From Chloroflexota bacterium (GTDB lineage Bacteria > Chloroflexota > Anaerolineae > Anaerolineales > Villigracilaceae): a stretch of DNA of 64,000 bases. The stretch spans positions 186,001 to 250,000 of the forward strand of contig JACRBN010000016.1 of NCBI GenBank assembly GCA_016213105.1. The letters run 5' to 3'. This document shows positions 18,559-26,788 of the stretch, piece after piece (positions within the stretch are counted from its first letter, which is position 1; every line of letters begins with the position of its first letter). The notes under the pieces are model-generated. The model did no database searches, was not told where the DNA came from, and saw only the letters and a list, made by a program, of their open reading frames with translations. The position numbers and the translations under genes are program-made.

Positions 18559-19325
18559 CCAACCCAACACCCTACCCCGAGATCAACCTTGTGCTGAACG
18601 AATTGCTGACAGGTGCAAAATCCGCGCTTGGCGATCAGTTCGTCGGCATGTACCTGTACGGTTCGCTTTCCAGCGGCGATTTCAACCTCGACACCAGCGA
18701 CGTGGACTTTTTGTTCGTGACTGAAGGCGAATTACCCGAGGAGCGCGTGTTGGAAATCGAAATGCTGCATCAGCGCCTGTGGGCCAACGGCTCGAAATGG
18801 GCCTACAAACTGGAAGGCGCGTATGTGCCCAAAACCCTCATTCGCCGCCATGACCCGTCCGCGCCGCCCTGCCCCACGGTCAACGAGCACGCGTTCTACG
18901 TGGCCCGCCTGGGCAGCGACTGGATCATTCAACGCCACATCCTGCGCAACGGCCTGGTCGTGGAAGGACCGTCTCCCGCGGAACTGATCGACCCCGTCAC
19001 GGGCGATGAAGTCCGCGCGGCGGTTGTTCAACTGGTGAAAGAATGGTGGGAACCCATGCTGAAAAATCCCGCCTGGCTGGACGAGCGCGGCCCCGAGTAC
19101 AAAGTCTATGCCGTGGTCAGCATGTGCCGCGTGTTATACACGCTGGAGCATAAAGAAATTGCCTCCAAGCCCGTGTCCGCGCGCTGGGCCTTGACCCAGG
19201 TGAATGAAGCCCAAAGGCGACAGATCGAAGATGCGCTCGCCTGGAATTACGGCGTAGAATGGAATCATACGCTCGAAGAAGCGTTGAATCTGATTCGGGT
19301 TGCGGTGGAGCGTAGCGCGAGATAA
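18555..19325 (+). CDS. AadA-like nucleotidyltransferase (paralogue 2)
   Basis: The 256-residue protein begins MTNPTPYPEINLVLNELL, almost the same as paralogue 1, and has YGSLSSGDFNLDTSDVDFLFV with Asp49 and Asp51 as metal ligands. The C-terminal helical domain (VVSMCRVLYTLEHKEIASKPVSARWA) is again AadA-like. The ATG overlaps the hydrolase stop in ATGA, so the four-gene run is tightly coupled. Divergence in the substrate-facing middle region suggests different targets. The TAA stop lies inside the palindrome 19312-19338. Confidence 0.82.
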   Translation: MTNPTPYPEINLVLNELLTGAKSALGDQFVGMYLYGSLSSGDFNLDTSDVDFLFVTEGELPEERVLEIEMLHQRLWANGSKWAYKLEGAYVPKTLIRRHDPSAPPCPTVNEHAFYVARLGSDWIIQRHILRNGLVVEGPSPAELIDPVTGDEVRAAVVQLVKEWWEPMLKNPAWLDERGPEYKVYAVVSMCRVLYTLEHKEIASKPVSARWALTQVNEAQRRQIEDALAWNYGVEWNHTLEEALNLIRVAVERSAR

Positions 19326-19338
19326 TATCTCGCGCTAC
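19312..19338. repeat. 27-bp palindrome joining two convergent gene ends
   Basis: Left arm GTAGCGCGAGATA and its exact complement around A19325. It contains the TAA stop of the plus-strand nucleotidyltransferase and, at 19335-19337, the TAG stop of the minus-strand glycosyltransferase. Confidence 0.8.
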
Positions 19339-20420
19339 TTCTCCAGCATTTGCCGATAGATTTCAAGGTGACGATTAATAACCGCGTCGTACGAGAAAAA
19401 CTCATTGACGTAGGCGTGGCCCTTTTCACCCAGAGCGCGCCAGCGGTCATTCTCCAATAAGTACCGCAGCCCGTTTGCGAAGTCATCCTTCTCGGCGAAA
19501 TAGCCAAACTGTGTGGCAAACTCGTCAGGGTTGACCGAGCTGAGGATGGCGCATCGATGCGCAGCCGCCTCGATGAACGCGTTGGGCAGTCCCTCGCGCG
19601 CGGCGGTGTTGACCAGGATCCAGCTCTTTACGTAGAGCTGGGCCAATTGCGTCGTATCGAACTGATCCACAAAACCAGGCAGTTCGAGGTTGGGCAGGCG
19701 GCCATACTCGGCGCGCAGGGATGCGTCCCAGGCCTGGTCGTGGCTGGCGCCCACCGCGATGAAATTCACCTGCGGGAACTGCTTCGCCAGTTCCAGGAAC
19801 ATCTCGGGGCGTTTGCGGCGGTCCCAGCGGGCCACGAAGCACACGGTCGGCTTCTCGGCCTTCCTGACCTGAGCGGGAACCACCACGGGCGTCGCCAAAA
19901 ACTCGGGCGGCGGATTCAGGTGATAGCGCTTGCGCGCCTTCTCCTGCACGATGTACGAGGCGGCGTAGACCTTGTCCGCGTTGCGCACGGCCCACTCGAC
20001 CAGATAATTATCTTCGTACAACTGGTTCTTGATAACCTGAAAGACGCTCTTCGTCGGCAGGCTGCGCTCGATGCGCCAATCCTCCGCATCGCGCGTATCG
20101 CGGCAGGTGACCAGGTGTACCTTCTTCGGCATCGTGACCCGCGCCAGGAAGGTACCAAAGGACGGCTCCTCCGAATGGTAAATGTCCGCGTTCACCTGGC
20201 GGTACAGGTGCCGCGCCGACAGAAAACTCGAAGGCTCGAAGCCGTAGACCTTGATACCGTCCAGCACCTCAAAGGGCTTCTGCTCGCCGCGCCGCGGGAT
20301 AATGGCGCACACATCCACGCCGCGCCGCACCAGTTCCCGCCCGATCGTGCGCGTGGCGCGCCCAAAGCCGCCGTATTTTCCCCAGGCAAAAATTTCAACC
20401 GAGACAAAACAGATCTTCAT
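19335..20420 (-). CDS. Glycosyltransferase family 4 protein
   Basis: The 361-residue protein starts MKICFVSVEIFAWGKYGGFGRATRTIG, a GT-B N-terminus with the glycine-rich acceptor loop. The C-terminal half has CFVARWDRRKRPEMFLELA, GFVDQFD and AAREGLPNAFIEAAAHRCA, which corresponds to the nucleotide-sugar-binding EX7E region of family 4. It transfers a sugar from an NDP donor; donor and acceptor are unknown. The start at 20420 is chosen because the longer frame runs through repeats and into the neighbouring gene. It stands alone and divergent from the G5/3D gene. Confidence 0.82.
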   Translation of the reverse strand: MKICFVSVEIFAWGKYGGFGRATRTIGRELVRRGVDVCAIIPRRGEQKPFEVLDGIKVYGFEPSSFLSARHLYRQVNADIYHSEEPSFGTFLARVTMPKKVHLVTCRDTRDAEDWRIERSLPTKSVFQVIKNQLYEDNYLVEWAVRNADKVYAASYIVQEKARKRYHLNPPPEFLATPVVVPAQVRKAEKPTVCFVARWDRRKRPEMFLELAKQFPQVNFIAVGASHDQAWDASLRAEYGRLPNLELPGFVDQFDTTQLAQLYVKSWILVNTAAREGLPNAFIEAAAHRCAILSSVNPDEFATQFGYFAEKDDFANGLRYLLENDRWRALGEKGHAYVNEFFSYDAVINRHLEIYRQMLEK

Positions 20421-20442
20421 AACCCTGTCCGATCCATGCTTC

Positions 20443-20527
20443 TGCTGGATTTGTAATCCAGCAATCGGCTGGCGGATTGCAAATCCGCCGGGAGTGTAAA
20501 CTCCGCCTGCAGTTGAACTGCAGGCGG
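20443..20527. repeat. Block of four consecutive hairpins
   Basis: Four distinct palindromes lie head to tail: TGCTGGATT/AATCCAGCA (20443-20463), GGCGGATT/AATCCGCC (20471-20489), GGAGT/ACTCC (20491-20504) and CCGCCTGCAGTT/AACTGCAGGCGG (20503-20527). The second and its flanks match the element at 714-736. Confidence 0.75.
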
Positions 20528-20554
20528 GCACAAAAATTATATCCCAATATCGGG

Positions 20555-20560
20555 TAGAAT
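20555..20560 (+). promoter_or_regulatory. -10 element TAGAAT, possibly giving a leaderless mRNA
   Basis: TAGAAT ends 7 bases before the ATG of the G5/3D gene and no Shine-Dalgarno sequence is present, the same layout as at rel. Confidence 0.45.
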
Positions 20561-20567
20561 CCCCGTC

Positions 20568-21770
20568 ATGCGTTTGCACCGACTGACGCTCGCCCTACTC
20601 CTGCTCCTGACCGCCTGCGGCACGGGGGCACCCCCCACCACCACGATCACCATTCTCGACGGCGGACAGGCCTTCACGCGAACCGATCCAGCGGGCTCCC
20701 CCGCGGATTTGTTCCTCAAGGCTGGCGTGATTTTCGGCCCAAACGACCGCGCCCTGCTGAACGGGATGCCCGTCCCAATGAACGACCCTGTACCGATGGC
20801 TGGCCCCGTGACCCTGCAGCTCCTCCGCGCCCAGGCGTTGACCCTCGTCACCCCCGAGGGGACGCGCGCCCTGCAAACCTCCGCGCCGACAGTGGGCGAG
20901 GCGCTGCGCGAGGCGGGCATTCCCCTCCACCTCAGCGACTTCCTCGACCCGCCTGCCGGGACGACCATCACGGGCGCGCTGACCGTCACGTACACGCCCG
21001 CACGCGAGTACATTGTCGGCGTGGGCGGGCAGACCCTGCGCATCCGCTCCTCCGCGCGGACAGTTGGGGCGGCCCTGGCCGAAGCGGGGATTCCGCTGCT
21101 CGGACTGGACTACAGCCTCCCGTCGGAGAACGGGGCGCTTCCCATCGACGGGCAAATCCGTGTCGTGCGCGTCAGCGAATCGGTCGTGCTGGCCCAGAAA
21201 TCCATCCCGTTCGAAAGTGAATTCGTCGCCTCGGCCGACGTGCTGCTCGACCAGCAGCAAATCCTCGAGCCAGGCCAGACGGGGCTGACCGTCAGCCGCG
21301 TGCGCATCCGCTACGAGGACGGGCAGGAGATTACGCGCCAGACCGAAGCCGAGACGCTCGTCCGCCCGCCGCAGAAGCAGATCACGGGTTTCGGGACGAA
21401 GGTCGAGATCAAGACCGCCAGCGTGGACGGCGTGCAGATCGAGTACTGGCGCGCCGTGCAGATGTACGCCACCGCCTACTCGCCCTGCCGTTCGGGCACG
21501 AGTCAGTGTTATCCCTTCACGGCCAGCGGCAAACCCGTCAAACGCGGCGTGGTGGCGGTCATCTCGTCGTGGTATGCCAATATGCGCGGACAGCCTGTGT
21601 ACGTCCCCGGCTACGGCCGCGCCACCATCGAGGACCTGGGCGGCGGCATCCCCGGCCGACACTGGATCGACCTGGGGTACACAGACAGCGAGTACCAATC
21701 CTGGGGCGTCTGGGTGACCGTGTATTTCCTGACGCCCGTGCCTCCCACCATTATGTATGTGCTGGATTGA
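20568..21770 (+). CDS. G5/3D-domain lipoprotein (YabE/RpfB-like)
   Basis: The 400-residue exported protein has a lipobox LLTAC (Cys17). Ubiquitin-like DUF348 segments follow (PADLFLKAGV, TVGEALREAGIPL, TVGAALAEAGIPL). A G5 domain around 205-275 has FESEFVASADVLL and ITRQTEAETLVRPP. A C-terminal 3D domain has MYATAYSPC, TASGKPVKRGVVAV and the three-Asp tail IEDLGGGIPGRHWIDLGYTD. This is the YabE/RpfB/MltA-like layout of peptidoglycan-acting enzymes. It lacks an Rpf lysozyme domain; the 3D domain itself would be the catalytic part. The LCP gene starts at the next base. Confidence 0.87.
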   Translation: MRLHRLTLALLLLLTACGTGAPPTTTITILDGGQAFTRTDPAGSPADLFLKAGVIFGPNDRALLNGMPVPMNDPVPMAGPVTLQLLRAQALTLVTPEGTRALQTSAPTVGEALREAGIPLHLSDFLDPPAGTTITGALTVTYTPAREYIVGVGGQTLRIRSSARTVGAALAEAGIPLLGLDYSLPSENGALPIDGQIRVVRVSESVVLAQKSIPFESEFVASADVLLDQQQILEPGQTGLTVSRVRIRYEDGQEITRQTEAETLVRPPQKQITGFGTKVEIKTASVDGVQIEYWRAVQMYATAYSPCRSGTSQCYPFTASGKPVKRGVVAVISSWYANMRGQPVYVPGYGRATIEDLGGGIPGRHWIDLGYTDSEYQSWGVWVTVYFLTPVPPTIMYVLD

Positions 21771-22964
21771 ATGACAAAGCCACAGAAAATCATTCTAGGG
21801 GTTCTGACCCTGGCCGCTTGCATGCTGGTCAGCCTGATGCTTCTCGTGGGCATCCTGGCCTACCTGAGCTGGGTTCGGAAGCCGCTCGGTCCCGCGCTAT
21901 CGACCGTCCCGCCGCTGACCATGCCCGCCACATGGACGCCCGCGGCCATCCCCGATTTTCAGCCGCCCAGCCCAACCGTCACCCTCCTGCCAGGCCAGCC
22001 CGTCCCCACCGAACCCGTGCAGATGACCGCCCTGCCCACCGACACGCCCGTTTCCAGCCTGGCGCGCTGCGGCGGGCCGAGCGTGATGCACCTGTTGTTG
22101 ATCGGCTCGGACCAGCGCGGCGACAGCTATGCCTACGGCCTGGGCGACGTCATCCGCCTGGTGCGCATCGATTTCGTTGTCCCGAAAGTGACCGTGCTGG
22201 AATTTCCACGCGACCTGTGGGTGCAGATTCCCGACATCGCCGACAACCTCAGCGGCCAGGACCACGAGCGCCTCAACCAGGCCTACCTGTACGGCAACCC
22301 GGGCTTCGGCTACACCGACGACCCCGCCCAGGGTCCAGGCCTGATGGCGCGCACGCTGACGCTCAACTTCGGCGCGCAGGTGGATCACTATGCCGCGGTC
22401 AACATGCGCACCTTCGAGAAGATCGTCAACGCCGTGGACGGCATCGACATCTACCTGCCCGAAACGCTCAGTTTCCTGACCGCCGACACGGCCAAGCCGC
22501 AGCGCATGATCCTGCCCCAGGGCTGGAATCACCTCAACGGCAACGAGGCGCTCTGGCTGGCGCGCCTGCGCGAGGATGGCGTTTTCGAACGCGCCAACAG
22601 CCAGGATCAAGTCCTGTGCGCCCTGCGCAAGAAATTGACCGAGCCCGAGGTGCTGCCGCGCATCCCCAAGCTGATACAATCCTTCCAGGACAACGTCCAG
22701 ACCGACCTGAGCCTCGAACAGATCGGCCAGCTCGCCTGCCTCGGTCCGCTGATCAACGCTGACAACGTGGTCTTCGTCAGTTTCCCGCAGGAGGAGTTCA
22801 AACAGTCCAGGATCTACGATCCCGTCTTCAAAAAGGAAGTCTTCGTCTGGGACGTGGATTTCGACATCCTGCGCCAATACGTCGCCAGATTCCAGGCGGG
22901 CGAATGGCCTGCGCCCACCTTCCCAGGCCAGCCGGATATTCAAGACCAGATGAATTGCCAATGA
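21771..22964 (+). CDS. LytR-CpsA-Psr (LCP) family protein
   Basis: The 397-residue protein has one N-terminal membrane helix (about 7-33), a Pro/Thr-rich linker, and an LCP domain from about residue 105: LLLIGSDQRGDSYAYGLGDVIRLVRID, EFPRDLWV, RLNQAYLYG and RLREDGVFERANSQDQVLCAL. The conserved Arg and Asp residues that bind the pyrophosphate lipid are present. LCP proteins transfer glycopolymers from undecaprenyl carriers to peptidoglycan. It abuts the G5/3D gene and overlaps rsmA by 4 bases. Confidence 0.88.
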   Translation: MTKPQKIILGVLTLAACMLVSLMLLVGILAYLSWVRKPLGPALSTVPPLTMPATWTPAAIPDFQPPSPTVTLLPGQPVPTEPVQMTALPTDTPVSSLARCGGPSVMHLLLIGSDQRGDSYAYGLGDVIRLVRIDFVVPKVTVLEFPRDLWVQIPDIADNLSGQDHERLNQAYLYGNPGFGYTDDPAQGPGLMARTLTLNFGAQVDHYAAVNMRTFEKIVNAVDGIDIYLPETLSFLTADTAKPQRMILPQGWNHLNGNEALWLARLREDGVFERANSQDQVLCALRKKLTEPEVLPRIPKLIQSFQDNVQTDLSLEQIGQLACLGPLINADNVVFVSFPQEEFKQSRIYDPVFKKEVFVWDVDFDILRQYVARFQAGEWPAPTFPGQPDIQDQMNCQ

Positions 22965-23803
22965 ACCTCACCGACATCCCCCCGCTGAACGCCCCCGCCC
23001 TGCTCAAACGCTACGGCCTGCACGCCGACAAACGCCTCGGCCAAAATTTTCTCGAAGACGCCGAAGCCCTCGAAAGCATCACCCGCGCCGCCGGGATCGA
23101 GGCCGACGATACCGTGCTGGAGATTGGTCCCGGCCTGGGAAGCCTGACCCGCTACCTGGCCGTCTCCGCCAAACAGGTCGTCGCCGTCGAACTCGACCAG
23201 AAGCTGATCCCGCCATTGAAGACCGTACTCAAGCCGCATGCCAACGTGCGCCTGATCCACGCCGACATCCTCGACCTGGCCCCGTCCGAGATCGTCGACC
23301 AGCCCGACTACCTGGTCGTGGCCAATATCCCGTACTACATCACCTCGGCTATCATCCGCCACCTGCTCGAAAGCGAACGCAAACCGCGCCGCATCGTGCT
23401 GACCATCCAAAAGGAGGTGGCCGAACGCATCTGCGCCAAACCAGGCGACTTGAGCCTGCTGGCGCTCAGCGTGCAAGTCTACGGCCAGCCGCGCATCGTC
23501 GCGAAGATCCCCGCCTCGGCCTTCTTCCCCGCCCCCAGCGTGGACTCGGCCGTGCTGGTCATCGAAATTTACCCCGAACCACTCATCCCCGTTCCCATGC
23601 TGGCAAGCTTCTTCCAACTCACCAAGGCAGGTTTTGGCCAGAAACGCAAGACCCTGCGCAATTCGCTCTCCGCGGGACTGCACATCGCACCCGCCCAGGC
23701 CGAGTCCATGCTGCGCGAGGCAGGCATCGATCCCATGCGCCGCGCCGAGACGCTCAGCATCCCTGAATGGGACGCATTGATTCGCTTGCAGACAAAGAAG
23801 TGA
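22961..23803 (+). CDS. rsmA: 16S rRNA dimethyladenosine transferase
   Basis: The 280-residue protein starts at ATG 22961 (MNLTDIPPLNAPALL), overlapping the LCP stop as ATGA. It keeps KRLGQNFL, the SAM-binding EIGPGLGSLT, VAVELD and the catalytic NIPYYITS motif, and ends in the family C-terminal domain (TKAGFGQKRKTLRNSLS). It dimethylates the two adjacent adenines near the 3' end of 16S rRNA during small-subunit assembly. The loss of this methylation gives kasugamycin resistance in other bacteria. Confidence 0.94.
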   Translation: MNLTDIPPLNAPALLKRYGLHADKRLGQNFLEDAEALESITRAAGIEADDTVLEIGPGLGSLTRYLAVSAKQVVAVELDQKLIPPLKTVLKPHANVRLIHADILDLAPSEIVDQPDYLVVANIPYYITSAIIRHLLESERKPRRIVLTIQKEVAERICAKPGDLSLLALSVQVYGQPRIVAKIPASAFFPAPSVDSAVLVIEIYPEPLIPVPMLASFFQLTKAGFGQKRKTLRNSLSAGLHIAPAQAESMLREAGIDPMRRAETLSIPEWDALIRLQTKK

Positions 23804-23815
23804 GACAAAGATACT

Positions 23816-23840
23816 CCCGCTGGATGACATATCCAGCGGG
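23816..23840. repeat. 25-bp palindrome after rsmA
   Basis: Arms CCCGCTGGAT and ATCCAGCGGG flank GACAT. No T-tract. Confidence 0.7.
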
Positions 23841-23862
23841 CACATTACAATCCTCCGCAAAA

Positions 23863-23885
23863 AAATAGGCCCGTTGGGCCTATTT
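23863..23885. terminator. Bidirectional terminator between rsmA and the GT2 gene
   Basis: AAATAGGCCC, loop GTT, GGGCCTATTT, preceded by a run of A. The stop codon of the minus-strand GT2 gene lies in the right arm. Confidence 0.65.
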
Positions 23886-24632
23886 CATTTCCACACTCAA
23901 ACGGGCGTTCTTCCCGCTCCTTCGCAGGTCGCGGTAATTCCACAACACCTGCCAGATGCGCACCGCCGCCTCGGCCTGGATCTTGAACGACATCTTCGAC
24001 TTGCCCCAGCGTCGATCCGCGAAGTAGATGGGCGACTCGCCGATGCGATATTCGACGCAGTGCGCCAGGTAGATCATCTCGACCAGGAAGATGTACCCGT
24101 TGGCCTTGATGCGGTGCAGGGGCATGCCTTCGAGCGTGGCGCGGCGCCACATGCGGTAGCCCGTGGTCACGTCGCGCAGAGGCAGGCCCAAAATGGTGCG
24201 GGCGTAGAAGTTGCCAAAGGCAGAGAGGGACTTGCGCCACAACGGCCACTGCCTGTCGACGGAGCCGCCGTCCACGTAGCGGGAACCCAGCACCACGTCC
24301 GCGTTTTCGAGGCGCTTCGCCATGTCCACCAGCGCGGCGGGATCGTGGGAAAAGTCCGCGTCCATCTGGACGATCACGTCCGCCCCGCCCGCCAGGGCGA
24401 TCTGGATGCCTTCGAGGTAGGCCGAGCGCAGGCCCAGTTTCCCCGCGCGGTGATGAACGCGCACACGCGGATCGGAACCAGCCAGTCGGTCCGCCACCTG
24501 GCCCGTGCCGTCGGGGCTGTTATCGTCCACGACCAGGATGTGCAAATCCAGCGGAAGCGCAAATAAAGCGGAGACCAGATTGGGCAGGTTCTCCGCTTCG
24601 TTATAAGTTGGGGTGATGATGGTGATCTTCAA
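23880..24632 (-). CDS. Polyprenyl-phosphate mannosyltransferase-like GT2
   Basis: The 250-residue GT-A protein resembles DPM1/Ppm1: ITIITPTYNEAENL, VVDDNSPDGTG, IVQMDADFSHDP (DxD metal site) and GSRYVDGG. It has no C-terminal membrane helices. The family moves mannose or a related sugar from an NDP donor to a polyprenyl phosphate for use outside the membrane. ManC at 36173 could supply GDP-mannose. It is the last gene of a four-gene operon with the response regulator, V4R and roadblock genes, at 8-base spacing. Confidence 0.85.
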   Translation of the reverse strand: MKITIITPTYNEAENLPNLVSALFALPLDLHILVVDDNSPDGTGQVADRLAGSDPRVRVHHRAGKLGLRSAYLEGIQIALAGGADVIVQMDADFSHDPAALVDMAKRLENADVVLGSRYVDGGSVDRQWPLWRKSLSAFGNFYARTILGLPLRDVTTGYRMWRRATLEGMPLHRIKANGYIFLVEMIYLAHCVEYRIGESPIYFADRRWGKSKMSFKIQAEAAVRIWQVLWNYRDLRRSGKNARLSVEMK

Positions 24633-24640
24633 ATACGAAC

Positions 24641-25495
24641 CTATTTTTTCTGCCGCAAAAACTCCGCCTTGAGCTGTTCCAGACTCGCAAAATGCAAAGT
24701 CGTCAGGTCGATCTCGGCGATCTTGACCGCCAAGCGATCTTTGCGTTTGGAGGCCTGTTCGCGATCCTTGATGGGATAGAAATAATCCAGGGATTGGTCA
24801 AGACGGGAGCGCAGGCGCTCGTGCAGGGCGGTGAGATTGCCCGGCGGAACGATCAGGACGAATTCAGCGGGGGTCATGTGACCCAGGAAATCATCCGCGT
24901 TGCTGACTTCGCGCAGGGTATTGGTGATCATCACGCTGACGGCGCGCAGCACGTCATCGGAGGCCACAAATCCGTAGGCCTCGCGGAAGGCGTCCATGTT
25001 TTCGAGCGAAACGACCAGGAGTCCCAACGAATTGGTCTTCATGGCGTCGTTCAGGTGCTCGTCCACCAGCGGACCTTCGGGCAGTCCGCTGACGGGGTTG
25101 GTCAGGGAGCCCTGGCTCATACGCTTGAGAGCGTTGCGCACGCGCAGGCGCAATTCCTGCACGTCGAAGGGCTTGGTGATGTAATCGTCCGCGCCAAGCT
25201 CCAGCCCCTGCAGGCGGTCGGCGCGCTCGCGTTTTTCGGTCAGGAAGATGATCGGGATGTCCTGGGTGCGGCGGTCACCGCGCAGGCGGCGGGCTACTTC
25301 GTAGCCGTCGATATCGGGCAGACGAATGTCGAGAATGACCAGGTCGGGGTGGACAGTCTGGGCGGAGCGAACCCCGTCCTCGCCCCAGTTGACGGTAAAT
25401 ACCTCATAGCCTTGAACGCGAAAATACGCGTTCAACATCTCGGCCACGTCGAGATCGTCTTCGATGATGAGAATTTTCGGCTTGGCTTCGGGCAT
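24641..25495 (-). CDS. Response regulator with degenerate GGDEF output domain
   Basis: The 284-residue protein has a receiver domain (7-125) with EDD acidic pocket, phospho-acceptor Asp56 (LVILDIRLPD) and Lys108. From about 130 to 235 lies a GGDEF-like fold (VVSLENMDAFREAYGFVASDDVLRAV), but the active loop reads GHMTPAEF (205-212) in place of GGDEF. It therefore should not make cyclic-di-GMP. It may instead bind a nucleotide or a partner. It is encoded between the V4R protein and the mannosyltransferase-like gene. Confidence 0.85.
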   Translation of the reverse strand: MPEAKPKILIIEDDLDVAEMLNAYFRVQGYEVFTVNWGEDGVRSAQTVHPDLVILDIRLPDIDGYEVARRLRGDRRTQDIPIIFLTEKRERADRLQGLELGADDYITKPFDVQELRLRVRNALKRMSQGSLTNPVSGLPEGPLVDEHLNDAMKTNSLGLLVVSLENMDAFREAYGFVASDDVLRAVSVMITNTLREVSNADDFLGHMTPAEFVLIVPPGNLTALHERLRSRLDQSLDYFYPIKDREQASKRKDRLAVKIAEIDLTTLHFASLEQLKAEFLRQKK

Positions 25496-25503
25496 ATCTC
25501 GGC

Positions 25504-26139
25504 CTAGGAGATGGGATCTTTTTGGACGATAAACTCACAAACACTGTCGCCGACGGCCACGCACTTCGATTCATTGACGCGGAATTCATTGCCGCCCGAC
25601 ACCCACTTGAGCGACTCTTGCAGAAGGCCGGTCGAGATGAAACAGACGGGCTTGTCGACACCGGAGCGGCCCCAGCAGCAGGGGCACTTATGGATGGTCC
25701 AGATGAACTCGTTGTCCTTTTCCTCGACCGTGGTCACCTGGTCCGACAATTGCGTGAATATCTTGGCGAAGGCAGGCAGGCCGATGCGCAGTTTGGACTG
25801 GAGCGGGAGAACCACGAAGGCCAGGTCCGCAGCGCCAGCCAGGGCGCCAAAGTTCTTGAGGGCGTCCGAGAACGTGGCGCGCCCTGCGCGCAAAGCCAGA
25901 CCGCGCCCACCGCGCGGCCCGTACATTTCCTCGAGGGCCAAACCGATGGCGGAAAGCTCGGCGAAATCGAAACCTTTTTCGAGGTTATCCGGGGGATAAT
26001 TCTCGATGTAGCTGGTCAGGCCGGCCAGGTTCAGAATGGCGTTGAGACCGTTCTTGCCCATCACCTCTTCGAGCGACTTGATGGTGATCAGGCCGAACTT
26101 GTTGGGATAATTCAAACCACTTTTTTGAACTGGGCTCAT
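25504..26139 (-). CDS. V4R-domain (4-vinyl reductase type) sensor protein
   Basis: The 211-residue protein ends in a V4R domain (about 70-205) with KCPCCWG, SGVDKPVCFISTGLLQESLKW and CVAVGDSVCEF. Such domains bind small hydrophobic molecules and often a zinc ion through clustered Cys. The N-terminal part (LEEVMGKNGLNAILNLAGL) is the helical portion common to stand-alone V4R proteins. It lies 8 bases ahead of the response regulator and 10 after the roadblock gene, so it is probably a signal-input subunit of this operon. Confidence 0.82.
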   Translation of the reverse strand: MSPVQKSGLNYPNKFGLITIKSLEEVMGKNGLNAILNLAGLTSYIENYPPDNLEKGFDFAELSAIGLALEEMYGPRGGRGLALRAGRATFSDALKNFGALAGAADLAFVVLPLQSKLRIGLPAFAKIFTQLSDQVTTVEEKDNEFIWTIHKCPCCWGRSGVDKPVCFISTGLLQESLKWVSGGNEFRVNESKCVAVGDSVCEFIVQKDPIS

Positions 26140-26149
26140 ACCGACTCCA

Positions 26150-26521
26150 CTAGATTAATTTCGCCAGGTCTTCGGCGGCGCGGCGCATGTCGAGGAAGAT
26201 CAAGCCCAACTTGGCCTGTTCGCGCGCCAGAGCGGTCAGCACAGCTTCCTCTCCAACCGACATCAAGACGACGTACCCATTGGTGCCCTTGATATGCACC
26301 TGCTCCAGGGAACCACGTCCCAATTCAGAGGCGATGCGCTCACCGAGGGAAAGCATGGCAGCAGACATGGCCGAGACGCGATCCTCCTCCACTCCCTGCG
26401 GAAGCGCGGAGGCAATGCTCAACCCATCCACACTGACGACTGCGGAGGCTTCAATATCCGGGGACGACGCCTGCAGCTCTCGCAGGCGATCCACCATTTG
26501 TTGTGTGCGTGATTTGGACAA
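26150..26521 (-). CDS. Roadblock/LC7-domain protein
   Basis: The 123-residue protein is a single roadblock/LC7 domain: LRELQASSPDIEASAVVSVDGLSIAS, MSAAMLSLGERIASELGRG, VLMSVGEEAVLTALAREQAKLGLIFLDM. In bacteria these act with small Ras-like GTPases (MglA type) or as dimeric scaffolds. No GTPase gene is in the operon. A TTG start at 26521 with GAGGAGG just upstream is preferred; the longer frame from 26602 lacks such a signal. Confidence 0.8.
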   Translation of the reverse strand: MSKSRTQQMVDRLRELQASSPDIEASAVVSVDGLSIASALPQGVEEDRVSAMSAAMLSLGERIASELGRGSLEQVHIKGTNGYVVLMSVGEEAVLTALAREQAKLGLIFLDMRRAAEDLAKLI

Positions 26522-26759
26522 GCCGGCCCTCCTCAAGGATATTTGCGCCTGATTGATTTGATTTTGTGCGCAAAAGATGGCAAGGTTGAATAAATTTAGC
26601 ACATGGCCTAGATTGTGTCAAGTTGCGCATTGCAGGTCTTTTCAAAACAGTAAGCATTTCGTCTCCCGAGCGCTCCAAATCGGCAATGCAATTTGATTCG
26701 ATCCCCTATCGACAAGGCGGGCATGCAGCGAGGCTGATTCCCGCGCCTTTTCATCATGC

Positions 26760-26765
26760 TATAAT
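26760..26765 (+). promoter_or_regulatory. -10 element TATAAT of the L,D-transpeptidase gene
   Basis: TATAAT lies 23 bases ahead of the ATG, with GAGG at 26779-26782 as ribosome-binding site. The -35 element is not clear. Confidence 0.5.
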
Positions 26766-26788
26766 TCCGCAACATTTCGAGGTTTCCC

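Noticed and set aside
20421-20579. N-terminal extension of the glycosyltransferase gene at 19335
   Set aside because: The extra 53 codons translate hairpin repeats and overlap the divergent gene; the GT-B fold begins at 20420.
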